From the NCBI GenBank assembly GCA_021801235.1, contig JAJYYG010000057.1, positions 2,700 to 44,447 on the forward strand: DNA of 41,748 bases. The letters run 5' to 3'. This document shows positions 1 through 7,789 of the stretch, piece by piece. Source of the DNA: Actinomycetes bacterium (lineage in GTDB: Bacteria > Actinomycetota > Acidimicrobiia > Acidimicrobiales > RAAP-2). The translations under genes and the position numbers were made by a program. Position 1 is the stretch's first letter; every line of letters begins with the position of its first letter. A model generated the notes under the pieces. The model was not told where the DNA came from. It worked only from the letters and a program-made list of their open reading frames with translations, and did no database searches.

Positions 1-309
1 CTCGAGGAGGCCCGCCGGCGTGATGTTGTGGTAGTTGACGAACTTGCGCTCGTGCCGCTCCCGGAAGATGTCCCCGACCCCGCTCCCGATGGAGAGCTGG
101 TAGAGCAGGACGCGGCCGGCCGGGGAGCGGTCCCCGAGCCGCGCAACGTGGAAGCCCTCGTCGACCCGGTCGGCGGAGGCGTTGCCGTAGTAGATGTCGG
201 AAGCGAAGCCGCGCGAGCGGAGGAGGTCCCGCAGCTGGAGGACGTGGCCGCCGATGGCATCCCGACTGGCGAGGGTCGGGATGACCTGGTCGATGCGCCG
301 CTCCGTCAC
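1..309 (-). CDS. GT4-type glycosyltransferase, N-terminal fragment (runs off window)
   Basis: Only the first 103 codons are inside the window; the gene continues past position 1. The GTG start overlaps the stop of the upstream ATPase gene (GTGA), which fixes the start by translational coupling. The visible part matches the N-terminal Rossmann half of the two GT4 enzymes further along the operon: an opening like IDQVIPTLASRDAIGGH, a DIYYGN strand, an LLYQLS strand and the family-like block VNYHNITPAG. The product would be a cytoplasmic nucleotide-sugar-dependent glycosyltransferase acting on the exported polymer of this operon. Donor and acceptor cannot be read from the sequence, and the C-terminal EX7E donor motif lies outside the window. 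Confidence 0.85.
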   Translation of the reverse strand, partial: MTERRIDQVIPTLASRDAIGGHVLQLRDLLRSRGFASDIYYGNASADRVDEGFHVARLGDRSPAGRVLLYQLSIGSGVGDIFRERHERKFVNYHNITPAGLLE

Positions 310-1577
310 GACACGATCTGCTCGGCCACCGGTGCGCCGGGGATGCCCCCGATCGGGGCGGCGACCGGCACCTCGCCGGTGTGCAGCACCGACCGCAGCC
401 GGAAGCTCACGTCGAGCGGGAGACGGACCCTTCCGGTGGCCCGGCCGGGATTGGCCACCTCGAACTGGGTCACCTGGTCCTTCCAGTCGAAGATCGCCGT
501 CTGGGTCCGGCTCCGGATCCCGATGCTGACCGAGTACGTCCCGTCGAGCAGCGGCACCTCGGGGAAGTAGAACCGCACCATCCCCCCGCCCAGGGGGATC
601 TCCATCTGGCAGCCCGGGTCGTCGGGGTCGGACGCGAACACCAGCTCGTTCCGGTCGTCGTGGATGGCGATGGTGGCGATGGCGTTGTCCACCGCCGCCA
701 GGCTGTCGAGGTCGGCGGTGATGGTGAGCGACTCGCCCGGGTACAGGTGGCTCCGCGATCCGCTGCCCCCGTGCTCAGCTTGCACGGCGCCGATGGCGAA
801 GACGTTGCCTTCGATGCCGCCGGACTCGGAGTTGTCGAGGGTGCCCACGCCGAGCAGGTCCGCCAGGTAGGCCCTGATCGCCTCGCCCGGCTCGTCGATG
901 GTGATCACCTTCCCGTGGTTCATCACCATCGCCTTGCTGCAGTTCTGACGGATGGTGTCGGTGCCGTGGGAGACCACCACGATGGTGCGTCCCTCCTTCT
1001 GGAACCGCTTCACGTGGTCGAGGCACTTGCGTTGGAAGGCGGCGTCACCGACAGCGAGGACCTCGTCCACCAGGAGCACGTCCGGCTCCACGTTGACGGC
1101 CACCGCGAACCCCAACCGCACGTACATCCCCGACGAGTAGAACTTCACCTGGTTGTCGATGAAGTCCTCGAGCTCGGCGAAGGCCACGATGGCGTCGAAC
1201 CGCTTCTCGATGTCCGCGTGGGACAGGCCGAGCAGGGACCCGTTGAGGAAGATGTTGTCCCGCCCGGAGAGGTCGGGCTGGAACCCCGCCCCGAGCTCGA
1301 GCATGGCCGCCAGGCTGCCCCGCACCCGGATCTCCCCCGAGGTGGGCTTGAGGATGCCGGCGACGCACTTCAACAGGGTCGACTTCCCGCAGCCGTTGCG
1401 GCCGAGGATCCCGAACGTCTCCCCTTCGTCGATCTCCACGTTGACGTCCTTCAACGCCCAGAACGGGGTGAAGGGCATCTTCCCGCCGTGGATCACCCGC
1501 TCCTTCAGCGAGGTGTGCTTCTCGTTGTAGAGGCGGAACTGCTTGGAGATGTCGACGACGTCGATGGCGACGGCCAC
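306..1577 (-). CDS. ABC transporter ATPase for polysaccharide export, with C-terminal Wzt-like domain
   Basis: A 423-aa ATPase that powers export of a lipid-linked glycan through the permease encoded just upstream. Walker A GRNGCGKS is at residues 59-66, the signature YSSGM at about 147-151, Walker B DVLLVDE at 166-172, and the H-loop His at about 204. This signature and the following FAVAV stretch are typical of the TagH/Wzt/KpsT class. Residues from about 265 to the end form a beta-rich domain resembling the Wzt C-terminal carbohydrate-binding domain, which in O-antigen systems recognises a capped, often methylated, chain end. The GTG start lies 2 nt after the permease stop. A GTG start was preferred because the first residues already align with the family. 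Confidence 0.9.
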   Translation of the reverse strand: MAVAIDVVDISKQFRLYNEKHTSLKERVIHGGKMPFTPFWALKDVNVEIDEGETFGILGRNGCGKSTLLKCVAGILKPTSGEIRVRGSLAAMLELGAGFQPDLSGRDNIFLNGSLLGLSHADIEKRFDAIVAFAELEDFIDNQVKFYSSGMYVRLGFAVAVNVEPDVLLVDEVLAVGDAAFQRKCLDHVKRFQKEGRTIVVVSHGTDTIRQNCSKAMVMNHGKVITIDEPGEAIRAYLADLLGVGTLDNSESGGIEGNVFAIGAVQAEHGGSGSRSHLYPGESLTITADLDSLAAVDNAIATIAIHDDRNELVFASDPDDPGCQMEIPLGGGMVRFYFPEVPLLDGTYSVSIGIRSRTQTAIFDWKDQVTQFEVANPGRATGRVRLPLDVSFRLRSVLHTGEVPVAAPIGGIPGAPVAEQIVS

Positions 1578-1579
1578 GG

Positions 1580-2569
1580 TTAGAGCTCCTCGGCGAAGTT
1601 GCCCTCGAGCCGGCCGAAGACGACCAGCGCCCCCAGGAACAGCCCGACGCTCACCGCCAGGTCGACGGTCAACAGGAGCGAGAAGGTCCCCACCCCCCAG
1701 ACGGGGAGGATGTGGGTGACCGCCCCGTGGTACGTGTACTGGGTTTTTCCGTAGATGGCCCGCTGGAAGGCCATGGCGATCGGCGTGACCGGGTTGGAGA
1801 GGTAGACGTACTTGATCCACACCAGGGAGTGCCACCTCGGCTTGGCGAGCTCGGTGGAGATCAGGCCGAAGGCGTAGACGATCGGGGTCCCCCAGAACCA
1901 GGCCATCAGCAGGACCTCGGTCAGGTGCTGGGTATCGCGCAGGTAGACGTTGACCGCGGAGAGGAAGATCGACAGCGCGCTGGTGAAGACGATCAACGCC
2001 ACCAGGGCGAGCGGGAGGAGCGGGAGGTAGCTCCACGCCGGAACGATGCCGAAGATCAGAAGCGCCAGGATCAGCACCCCGACCTGGATGGCGAAGAGCA
2101 CCAGTGAGACCCCCACGGTCGAGAGGGCCAGGAGCTCGCGGGGGAAGGCGACCTTCTTGACGATGTGGGAATTCCCCACCACCACCCCGGTCGCCGACAT
2201 CGCCGAATTGTTGAAGAGGTTCCATACCAGGAGCCCGCAGAAGAGCCAGATGGCGAAGTACGGCTGGTTGTTCCGGCTGATGACCTTGAAGACCACGTAG
2301 TAGATGGCGAGCACCAGCGTGGGGTTGAGCATCGACCAGACGTAGCCGAGCACCGAGTCTTTGTACTTCACCTTGAGCTGGGTCCGGATGAGGAGGAACA
2401 GGAGGTCCCGGTTCCGCCAGAGATCGACGATCCGCTGGCCGAGCTGGACCTTGCCGTTGACCACCGTGACCTGGTGGTGGCGCTGCCCGGGGACGAACCG
2501 GGTCGTCCCTCCGATCGTCGCCACCGGATCGGACCCCGGCGCGGAGGGTCGGTCCACGCTGAGGCTCAC
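1580..2569 (-). CDS. ABC-2 type polysaccharide export permease (Wzm/TagG family)
   Basis: A 329-aa inner-membrane permease with about six hydrophobic helices after a cytoplasmic N-terminal segment of about 60 residues. The family-typical stretch runs LWRNRDLLFLLIRTQLKVKY then SVLGYVWSMLNP, followed by long membrane segments, and the protein ends in a short charged tail. It would form the channel for the glycan with the ATPase encoded 2 nt downstream. The GTG start at 2569 overlaps the clpP stop (GTGA), so translation is coupled to clpP. An upstream in-frame extension would lie inside clpP and reads as an antisense-like low-quality peptide, so it was not used. Confidence 0.92.
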   Translation of the reverse strand: MSLSVDRPSAPGSDPVATIGGTTRFVPGQRHHQVTVVNGKVQLGQRIVDLWRNRDLLFLLIRTQLKVKYKDSVLGYVWSMLNPTLVLAIYYVVFKVISRNNQPYFAIWLFCGLLVWNLFNNSAMSATGVVVGNSHIVKKVAFPRELLALSTVGVSLVLFAIQVGVLILALLIFGIVPAWSYLPLLPLALVALIVFTSALSIFLSAVNVYLRDTQHLTEVLLMAWFWGTPIVYAFGLISTELAKPRWHSLVWIKYVYLSNPVTPIAMAFQRAIYGKTQYTYHGAVTHILPVWGVGTFSLLLTVDLAVSVGLFLGALVVFGRLEGNFAEEL

Positions 2570-3228
2570 TTCGTCGCAGCCTCCGCGGTCGACGGCCCGT
2601 CGACGCCGTCCTTCTGGATGACCGCGTCGATGAACCCGTACTCGCGCGCCTCCTCGGCGGTGAACCAGCGGTCGCGGTCGGAGTCCGCCTCGATCCGCTC
2701 CACCGTCTGTCCGGTATGGAAGGCGATCCGCTCTGCCATCATCCGCTTCAGGTAGATGATCTGCTCGGCCTGGATGGCGATGTCGGCGGCCTGGCCCTGC
2801 ATCTGACCGGACGGCTGGTGCATCAGGATGCGGCTGTGGGGGAGGGCGAACCGCTTGCCGGGGGTCCCCGAGCACAGAAGGAACTGTCCCATCGACGCGG
2901 CCAACCCCACGCAGATGGTCCGGACGTCACAGCGGACGAACTGCATGGTGTCGTAGATGGCCAGACCGTCGGTGACCGAGCCACCCGGAGAGTTGATGTA
3001 GACCGAGATATCGCGTTCGCTGTCCTCCGCCTCCAGCAGGATCAGCTGGGAGCAGACCAGGTTCGCCGTGTTCTGGTCGATCGCCGAGCCGATGAAGACG
3101 ATGCGCTCCTTCAGGAGCCGCTGGAAGATGTCCGAGCCGGGACCGACGTCGGCGGCCGCCTTCGCCTCGACGGCCCCGCCGGCGAACGTCGACGGAGGCG
3201 TGGGCGGGAAGAGCCGGGGATCGTCCAT
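2566..3228 (-). CDS. clpP: ATP-dependent Clp protease proteolytic subunit
   Basis: A 220-aa serine peptidase of the ClpP family. The catalytic triad is visible: Ser112 in GLAASMGQ, His137 in LMHQPSG and Asp186 in DSDRDRW. The INSPGGSV strand and the QAADIAIQA handle-helix region are intact. The first 30 residues are proline/alanine-rich and differ from the usual ClpP propeptide. The ATG start is preceded by AGGA 9 nt upstream, and the stop overlaps the next permease start. ClpP normally partners with ClpX or ClpC, and neither is present here. Its position inside a glycan synthesis and export operon is unusual. Whether it is the housekeeping copy or an accessory paralog cannot be told from this window. 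Confidence 0.95.
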   Translation of the reverse strand: MDDPRLFPPTPPSTFAGGAVEAKAAADVGPGSDIFQRLLKERIVFIGSAIDQNTANLVCSQLILLEAEDSERDISVYINSPGGSVTDGLAIYDTMQFVRCDVRTICVGLAASMGQFLLCSGTPGKRFALPHSRILMHQPSGQMQGQAADIAIQAEQIIYLKRMMAERIAFHTGQTVERIEADSDRDRWFTAEEAREYGFIDAVIQKDGVDGPSTAEAATK

Positions 3229-3239
3229 GGGGGGGAATC

Positions 3240-4403
3240 CTAGTGGGTCGCCGCTCCGGGCGGACGCAGGGCGGGGACGGTCGCGCCCGGCACGGTGGCG
3301 CCCGGCACGGTGGCGCCCGGCACGGCGGCGCCCCTGCCGGGGGCGAACCGGCTCACCGCTGCCACCCACCGCTCGCCGGCCCGGTCGAGCTCCATCCCGA
3401 GCACCCGCCGGCGCCCCCGCTCGACCATCCGGCTCCGCCCATCCGCGTCCGCCAGCACCCCGGCCACAGCCGACGCCACCGCCCGGGGTCCGCAGTCCTC
3501 CAGCAGCACCCCGGCGTCGCCGACCACCTCGGGGACGGCACCGGCGGCGCGGGCCACGACCGGGAGGCCGTTCGCCATGGCCTCCACCAGCGGCACGCCG
3601 AACCCCTCGTGGCCGGAGAGCATCACCAGGACGTCCGCCGACCGGTACCGCTCGGAGAGCTCGTCGTCGTCGATGCCGGAGACGAAGTCGACCGCACCCA
3701 CCAGCCCGAGGGAGGCCGCGTACCGGCGGAGCGCCGACGCGTAGTGGGGCTCGGAGGGCGACCCCACCAGGGTGAGCCGGGCCTCGGGGTCCGAGGTGGC
3801 CCGGGCCACGAAGAGCGCGGCGATCGTCACGTGGTGGCACTTGTTGGGGGCGAGCCGCCCGACCGAGAGCCAGGAGGCGCCCGCCCGCCCGCCCGCCCGA
3901 CGGGCGGGACCCTCGGGTCCGGCCGGGCGGGGACCAGGAGCGTTGGCCACCGGGATGACCACCGTCTCCGCACAACCCGCGGCGCGCAGCTCCTCCTCGT
4001 CGAAGTGGGACACGGCGATGCCCAGGTCGGCCCGGGCCGCCAGCAGGGCCAGGTCCCCGAGGCCGTCCACCTGCAGACGCGCGATCCCGTTGCTCCAGGG
4101 CGCGAAGAACGAGGGCGGGGTGATGCTGTGGTAGTTGACCACCAGTGGCTCGGGCCTCGCCACCAGCCAACGGGCCATGGCCGAGTAGGTGGCGAGCTGG
4201 TAGACGAGCACATCGCCGGGCTCCGCCTCCGCCTCGTACTCGAGGTAGGGGCGGGTCTCTGCCGTCGTCTCGGGGTCGACCACCTCCACGTAGATCCGGG
4301 AGTCGAACCCGTCGGCGACGAGGAGGTCGCGCAGCACGCGCGTGTGGCCGCCGACCGCGTCGTGGCGGTGGAGCATGGGGACGAACTGGTGGACCCCGCT
4401 CAT
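3240..4403 (-). CDS. GT4-family glycosyltransferase
   Basis: A 387-aa GT-B fold enzyme. The N-terminal half begins MSGVHQFVPML and carries the block VNYHSITPPSF, very like the GT encoded at 6665-7789 and the partial one at 1-309. The C-terminal half has VGRLAPNK and the EX7E donor motif HEGFGVPLVEAM. The ATG start overlaps the stop of the methyltransferase-like gene (ATGA). Two odd stretches are visible. The interdomain linker is encoded over a (GCCC)5 tract and a perfect inverted repeat, and the C-terminus ends in a PGATV repeat encoded by a 15-nt tandem repeat. The sugar transferred is unknown. Confidence 0.9.
   Translation of the reverse strand: MSGVHQFVPMLHRHDAVGGHTRVLRDLLVADGFDSRIYVEVVDPETTAETRPYLEYEAEAEPGDVLVYQLATYSAMARWLVARPEPLVVNYHSITPPSFFAPWSNGIARLQVDGLGDLALLAARADLGIAVSHFDEEELRAAGCAETVVIPVANAPGPRPAGPEGPARRAGGRAGASWLSVGRLAPNKCHHVTIAALFVARATSDPEARLTLVGSPSEPHYASALRRYAASLGLVGAVDFVSGIDDDELSERYRSADVLVMLSGHEGFGVPLVEAMANGLPVVARAAGAVPEVVGDAGVLLEDCGPRAVASAVAGVLADADGRSRMVERGRRRVLGMELDRAGERWVAAVSRFAPGRGAAVPGATVPGATVPGATVPALRPPGAATH
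3279..3323 (-). repeat. 15-nt in-frame tandem repeat, three copies
   Basis: Units at 3279-3293, 3294-3308 and 3309-3323 (plus-strand GGTSGCGCCCGGCAC). They encode the PGATV repeats at the C-terminus of the GT4 enzyme. Confidence 0.85.
3879..3908. repeat. (GCCC)5 tetranucleotide tract joined to an inverted repeat
   Basis: Five GCCC units at 3879-3898, overlapping a perfect inverted repeat CCCGCCCG-A-CGGGCGGG at 3892-3908. The stretch codes for the interdomain linker of the GT4 enzyme at 3240-4403. A gain or loss of one unit would shift the frame. Confidence 0.85.
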
Positions 4404-5416
4404 CGGTCCACCGTTCCCACCACCGCGTGCACGTCGCCCGTCGCGGGCGTCAACCACGAGGCACCGGGCGCCCCGAGCCGTGCGAGCACGTGGACCCAGG
4501 TGGCGGGGTGCAGCGGGCGACCGGGCGCCAGATCGCGTGCGACCTGGGTCAGCGTGCGGTCCCACGCGTCGGGGTCGGTCACCAACAGCGCCACCGTCCC
4601 TCCGCGGCCCGCCACCCGGACCGCCTCCCGCACCAGGGCGAGCTTCCCCGCCAGAGGAAGCCGGTCGACCGCCCCCGCCAGCACGACGCCGCCCACGTCG
4701 CCGGCGCCCATCGTCGCCAGGACGGCGACCGCCTCGCCGGGCTCCACGCCGCCGGTGGCGATCCCCCGATCGGCGCACGACCAGGCCAGCGGCCCGCGCG
4801 GCTCCACGCCGCGGGCCCTCAGGCCGGAGCGCTCCAACGACGAAAGCAGCTCTCCCGCACCCGACTCGGCGACCAGGACCGGTCCGCGGGCGTCGTCGGC
4901 GTCGAACCAGGTCGGGACCGCGTCGATCCAGGCGGACAGGTCGGGAGGGGCGGGTGACGCCTCGGGTGGGACGACCAGGTCGCGCGCCGGGTCGACCATG
5001 GCCTCGAGGGCGTCGACCCGGGCGGCGAGGTACCGGAGGGCGTCGACCGCACCGCCGAGGCGGTCACCCACCGCGAGGCCGACGGTGTCCCTCGCCACCT
5101 GCCGGGCGTCCTCGGCGAGCAGTCCGGCCAGGACCCCGGCGACGTCCCCCACGAACCGGCGGCCGATCCGGGCCGACCTCCCCCGCTCCCAGAGGTCGGC
5201 CGGGAGCCCCTCCCACGGTGCCGGGACGGCACCGCTCCCGCCTGCAGGGTCCGCCAGTCGCCGGATCCCGTCTTCGAACCCCCACGGGAGGCTCCCCTGG
5301 GGGCGCAACCGGTCGAACGCGGCCAGCAGCACCTCGTCCCCCTGGTCGGGAGCGGGAGCGTCCCCTTCCGACCGCTCCCCACCGTCCTGGTCCCCACCGT
5401 CCTGGTCGTTCGCCAC
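4400..5416 (-). CDS. methyltransferase-like protein of the glycan operon, possibly degenerate
   Basis: A 338-aa cytoplasmic protein paralogous to the methyltransferase encoded at 7786-8958. Both share the late block DLAPGRPLH followed by a TW pair, and a similar layout: acidic N-terminus, an alpha-helical middle (about 60-140), then a Rossmann-like half. The expected SAM motif I is weak here (VAESGAGEL instead of DxxCGDG), although an acidic residue follows the second strand (GVEP). It may be an active but divergent methyltransferase or a non-catalytic partner. The start is the GTG at 5416, 4 nt after the preceding stop codon ends, with GGAGG about 10 nt upstream. Confidence 0.65.
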   Translation of the reverse strand: MANDQDGGDQDGGERSEGDAPAPDQGDEVLLAAFDRLRPQGSLPWGFEDGIRRLADPAGGSGAVPAPWEGLPADLWERGRSARIGRRFVGDVAGVLAGLLAEDARQVARDTVGLAVGDRLGGAVDALRYLAARVDALEAMVDPARDLVVPPEASPAPPDLSAWIDAVPTWFDADDARGPVLVAESGAGELLSSLERSGLRARGVEPRGPLAWSCADRGIATGGVEPGEAVAVLATMGAGDVGGVVLAGAVDRLPLAGKLALVREAVRVAGRGGTVALLVTDPDAWDRTLTQVARDLAPGRPLHPATWVHVLARLGAPGASWLTPATGDVHAVVGTVDR

Positions 5417-5420
5417 CGGC

Positions 5421-6668
5421 TCACCCCCTCCGCTCGTACGCCGCACCGTCTACGACCTCGGGCAGCAGGCCGGTCGAGAGGCGTGGCCGGGCGCCCCGGG
5501 TCACGACCGACCGCAGGAACGCGTCGTACCGCTCGATGATCGCAGGCCATCGGTAGTGGCGCCCGGTGTACTTCCTCCCGGCCTCGCCGAGACGGGAGCG
5601 CAGGGTCGCGTCGGCGGTGAGGCGTGCGACCGAGGCCTCGAACGAGCGGTAGGAGTCGAAGGAGAGCCCACCGTCCGAACGGCGGCAGTGTTCCATGGTG
5701 GCGGCACACGAGGCATTCACCAGTACCGGGACGCCCAGGGTCCACGCTTCGAGGAGCACCAGCGAGAAGGACTCGTAGGCCGACGGGGACACCATGACGT
5801 CGGCTCCGGCGAGGATGTCCCACTTGTCGGCCTCGGACACGGTGCCGGTCACCACGATGTCGGGATGGTCGGGCGACCGGTCCGACACCGGTCCCACGAA
5901 GGCCAGGGCGAGATCGCCGGGGTGACGCTGTTTGTAGTGGACGAAGTACTCGGCCAGCATCCCGCACCCCTTGTGCTCGTCCACCCGCCCCAGATAGCAG
6001 AGGTAGGGGCGGTCACCGAGCCCGAGGAGCTCCCCCCCCTTGCGCCCCGTGCCCGCGGGCTCGTCGACGCCGAGCCCCAGCACGATCTGCGGCGTGGCGC
6101 CGACCCGGAAGACGTCTTCCATCAGCGCCCGCTCGGCCTGGGTGTGGTACACGAGCCCGTCCAGGTCCCGGAAGCTCTGGCGGAACGCCCTCAGGTACAG
6201 TGCGGGCTCGTCGTGGGCGGCGGGGTGGAGCACCACCGGGGCGCGGGCCACGGCGATGGCGTCGACGGTGGTGGCGAAGAGGTACGGGTAGCAGGCGATC
6301 ACGTCGGCGTCGCTGGCGGCGACGGCTTCGACGAGGCCGGGGCAGCTGGGCCCGTTGAGCGCAACCCACCGGCGCGACTCCTCCAGGGTCGCCGACCCCG
6401 GGGCGACCCGGAGCTTCCCGTCGAGCTCGAAGTACTCGAGCAGCCGGCGGGCGGCGGTCGGGAACCGACGGACCACCACCCCGTAGTGCACGCTTTCGCC
6501 CGGTGGCTCGGTGTTCTCCCAGGTGAGGTGGTCGAGCGCGCAGCTGGTGAGGATCTCGACGTCCCAGTCGGTGCTCGCACGCATCCGCTCGGCCAGCATC
6601 CGGGCGGCGGTCTCCGCCCCTCCGATGACCTCCGGGCCGTAGCGCGGGGTGACGAAGGCCAGCTTCAC
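5421..6668 (-). CDS. GT4-family glycosyltransferase
   Basis: A 415-aa GT-B enzyme of a different subgroup from its GT neighbours. The N-terminus VKLAFVTPRYGPEVIGGAE is the classical GT4 acceptor-side opening. The C-terminal half has YLGRVDEHKG and the donor motif ESFSLVLLEAW. It also has the interior block VYHTQAERALMEDVF, typical of enzymes acting on surface polysaccharide. The GTG start overlaps the stop of the upstream GT (GTGA). It sits between two methyltransferase-GT pairs and does not look like a copy of either, so it probably adds a different residue to the same polymer. Confidence 0.9.
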   Translation of the reverse strand: MKLAFVTPRYGPEVIGGAETAARMLAERMRASTDWDVEILTSCALDHLTWENTEPPGESVHYGVVVRRFPTAARRLLEYFELDGKLRVAPGSATLEESRRWVALNGPSCPGLVEAVAASDADVIACYPYLFATTVDAIAVARAPVVLHPAAHDEPALYLRAFRQSFRDLDGLVYHTQAERALMEDVFRVGATPQIVLGLGVDEPAGTGRKGGELLGLGDRPYLCYLGRVDEHKGCGMLAEYFVHYKQRHPGDLALAFVGPVSDRSPDHPDIVVTGTVSEADKWDILAGADVMVSPSAYESFSLVLLEAWTLGVPVLVNASCAATMEHCRRSDGGLSFDSYRSFEASVARLTADATLRSRLGEAGRKYTGRHYRWPAIIERYDAFLRSVVTRGARPRLSTGLLPEVVDGAAYERRG

Positions 6669-7789
6669 GACCAGACCCTGCCGGGTGCGGGCGGGCGGGT
6701 GCTCCGGTCGGCGGCGACACGGCCGAGCACCTCGACGAACCGGGACCGGATGGCGGCGGGCTCGAACGCCGTCAACCGGCGGCGACCGGCGGCGGCGAGA
6801 TGGGCGGCGAGGTCCGGGGCGCCCCGGACACGGTCGATGGCGGCCGCCACCGCTGCGGGTCGCTTGCCGTCGAGCACCACGCCGGCACCGCCGAGCGTCT
6901 CCGGCACCGCCCCGGCACCGAAGGCGACGATCGGTAGCCCGAAGTGCATGGCCTCGACCAGGGGGATGCAGAACCCTTCGTGGTCGGAGAGACACACGAA
7001 CAGGTCGGCGTCCTCGTACCAGGCGGCGAGCTGCGCCGGGGTGAGGTCCTCCCCGTGCACGACGGCACCTCCCAGTCCGAGCTCGTCGGCGAACGCCCGC
7101 ACGGCATCGGCGTAGGCAGGCGTGACCGCCGGTCCGACCAGGTGGAGGACGGCGGCCGGGTCGTACCGCCGGCGGTAGAGCCAGAGCGCCTCGACCAGCT
7201 GGTGCTGGGCCTTGTTGGGGGAGAGCCGGCCCACGAACAGGATCACGGTGCCTGCGCCGTGGGCCCGGTCCAGGCGGGACGCCTCGCCCGGGTCGGCGGC
7301 GTGGCGACCGCCCCAGCGGTCCACGTCGGTGAGGATGGGGATGACCTCGGTCTGCCGGCAGCCGAACCCGGCCAGCTCCGCCGCGTTGAACGCCGAGTCG
7401 GCGATGCCCAACGCCGCGCGACCGGCGAGGGCGGCCACCTGCAAGCGGGCGTGGGCCACCTTCTCCGCGGTCCGGTCCTCCCAGCCCACGTAGAAGGCGG
7501 GCGGGGTGATGTTGTGGTAGTCCAGCACCAACGTCTCCGGTCGGTCCATCAGGAAGTCGGCCATGGGCGACCCGGTGCTCGCCTGATAGACGAGGATGTC
7601 CCCCTCCCGGGCCCGGTCCGGGTACCGCTCGTAGTAGGTCGACTCGGCGACCAGCTCGTCGTGGGTCGCCTCGGCGAAGATCTCCGACTCCCACCCGGCC
7701 GACCGGAACGCCTCCCGGAGCGCCATCGTGTGGTCGCCGGTCGCGTCCCTCGGCAACAGGGCGGGGACGAATTGGTGGACGGCGGTCAC
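6665..7789 (-). CDS. GT4-family glycosyltransferase
   Basis: A 374-aa GT-B enzyme closely related to the one at 3240-4403. The N-terminus reads VTAVHQFVPALLPRDATGDH and the block LDYHNITPPAFYVGWEDR is conserved between the two. The C-terminal half carries FVGRLSPNKAQHQ and the EX7E motif HEGFCIPLVEAM. The start is a GTG that overlaps the stop of the preceding methyltransferase, so the pair is translationally coupled, exactly as for the downstream methyltransferase-like/GT pair. Acceptor and donor are not predictable. Confidence 0.9.
   Translation of the reverse strand: MTAVHQFVPALLPRDATGDHTMALREAFRSAGWESEIFAEATHDELVAESTYYERYPDRAREGDILVYQASTGSPMADFLMDRPETLVLDYHNITPPAFYVGWEDRTAEKVAHARLQVAALAGRAALGIADSAFNAAELAGFGCRQTEVIPILTDVDRWGGRHAADPGEASRLDRAHGAGTVILFVGRLSPNKAQHQLVEALWLYRRRYDPAAVLHLVGPAVTPAYADAVRAFADELGLGGAVVHGEDLTPAQLAAWYEDADLFVCLSDHEGFCIPLVEAMHFGLPIVAFGAGAVPETLGGAGVVLDGKRPAAVAAAIDRVRGAPDLAAHLAAAGRRRLTAFEPAAIRSRFVEVLGRVAADRSTRPPAPGRVWS

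Noticed and set aside
3243-7115. Very long plus-strand reading frame opposite the glycan genes (1290 codons)
   Set aside because: It is antisense to four genes with clear families; its translation is low-complexity and matches nothing recognisable. Long antisense frames are expected at this GC content.
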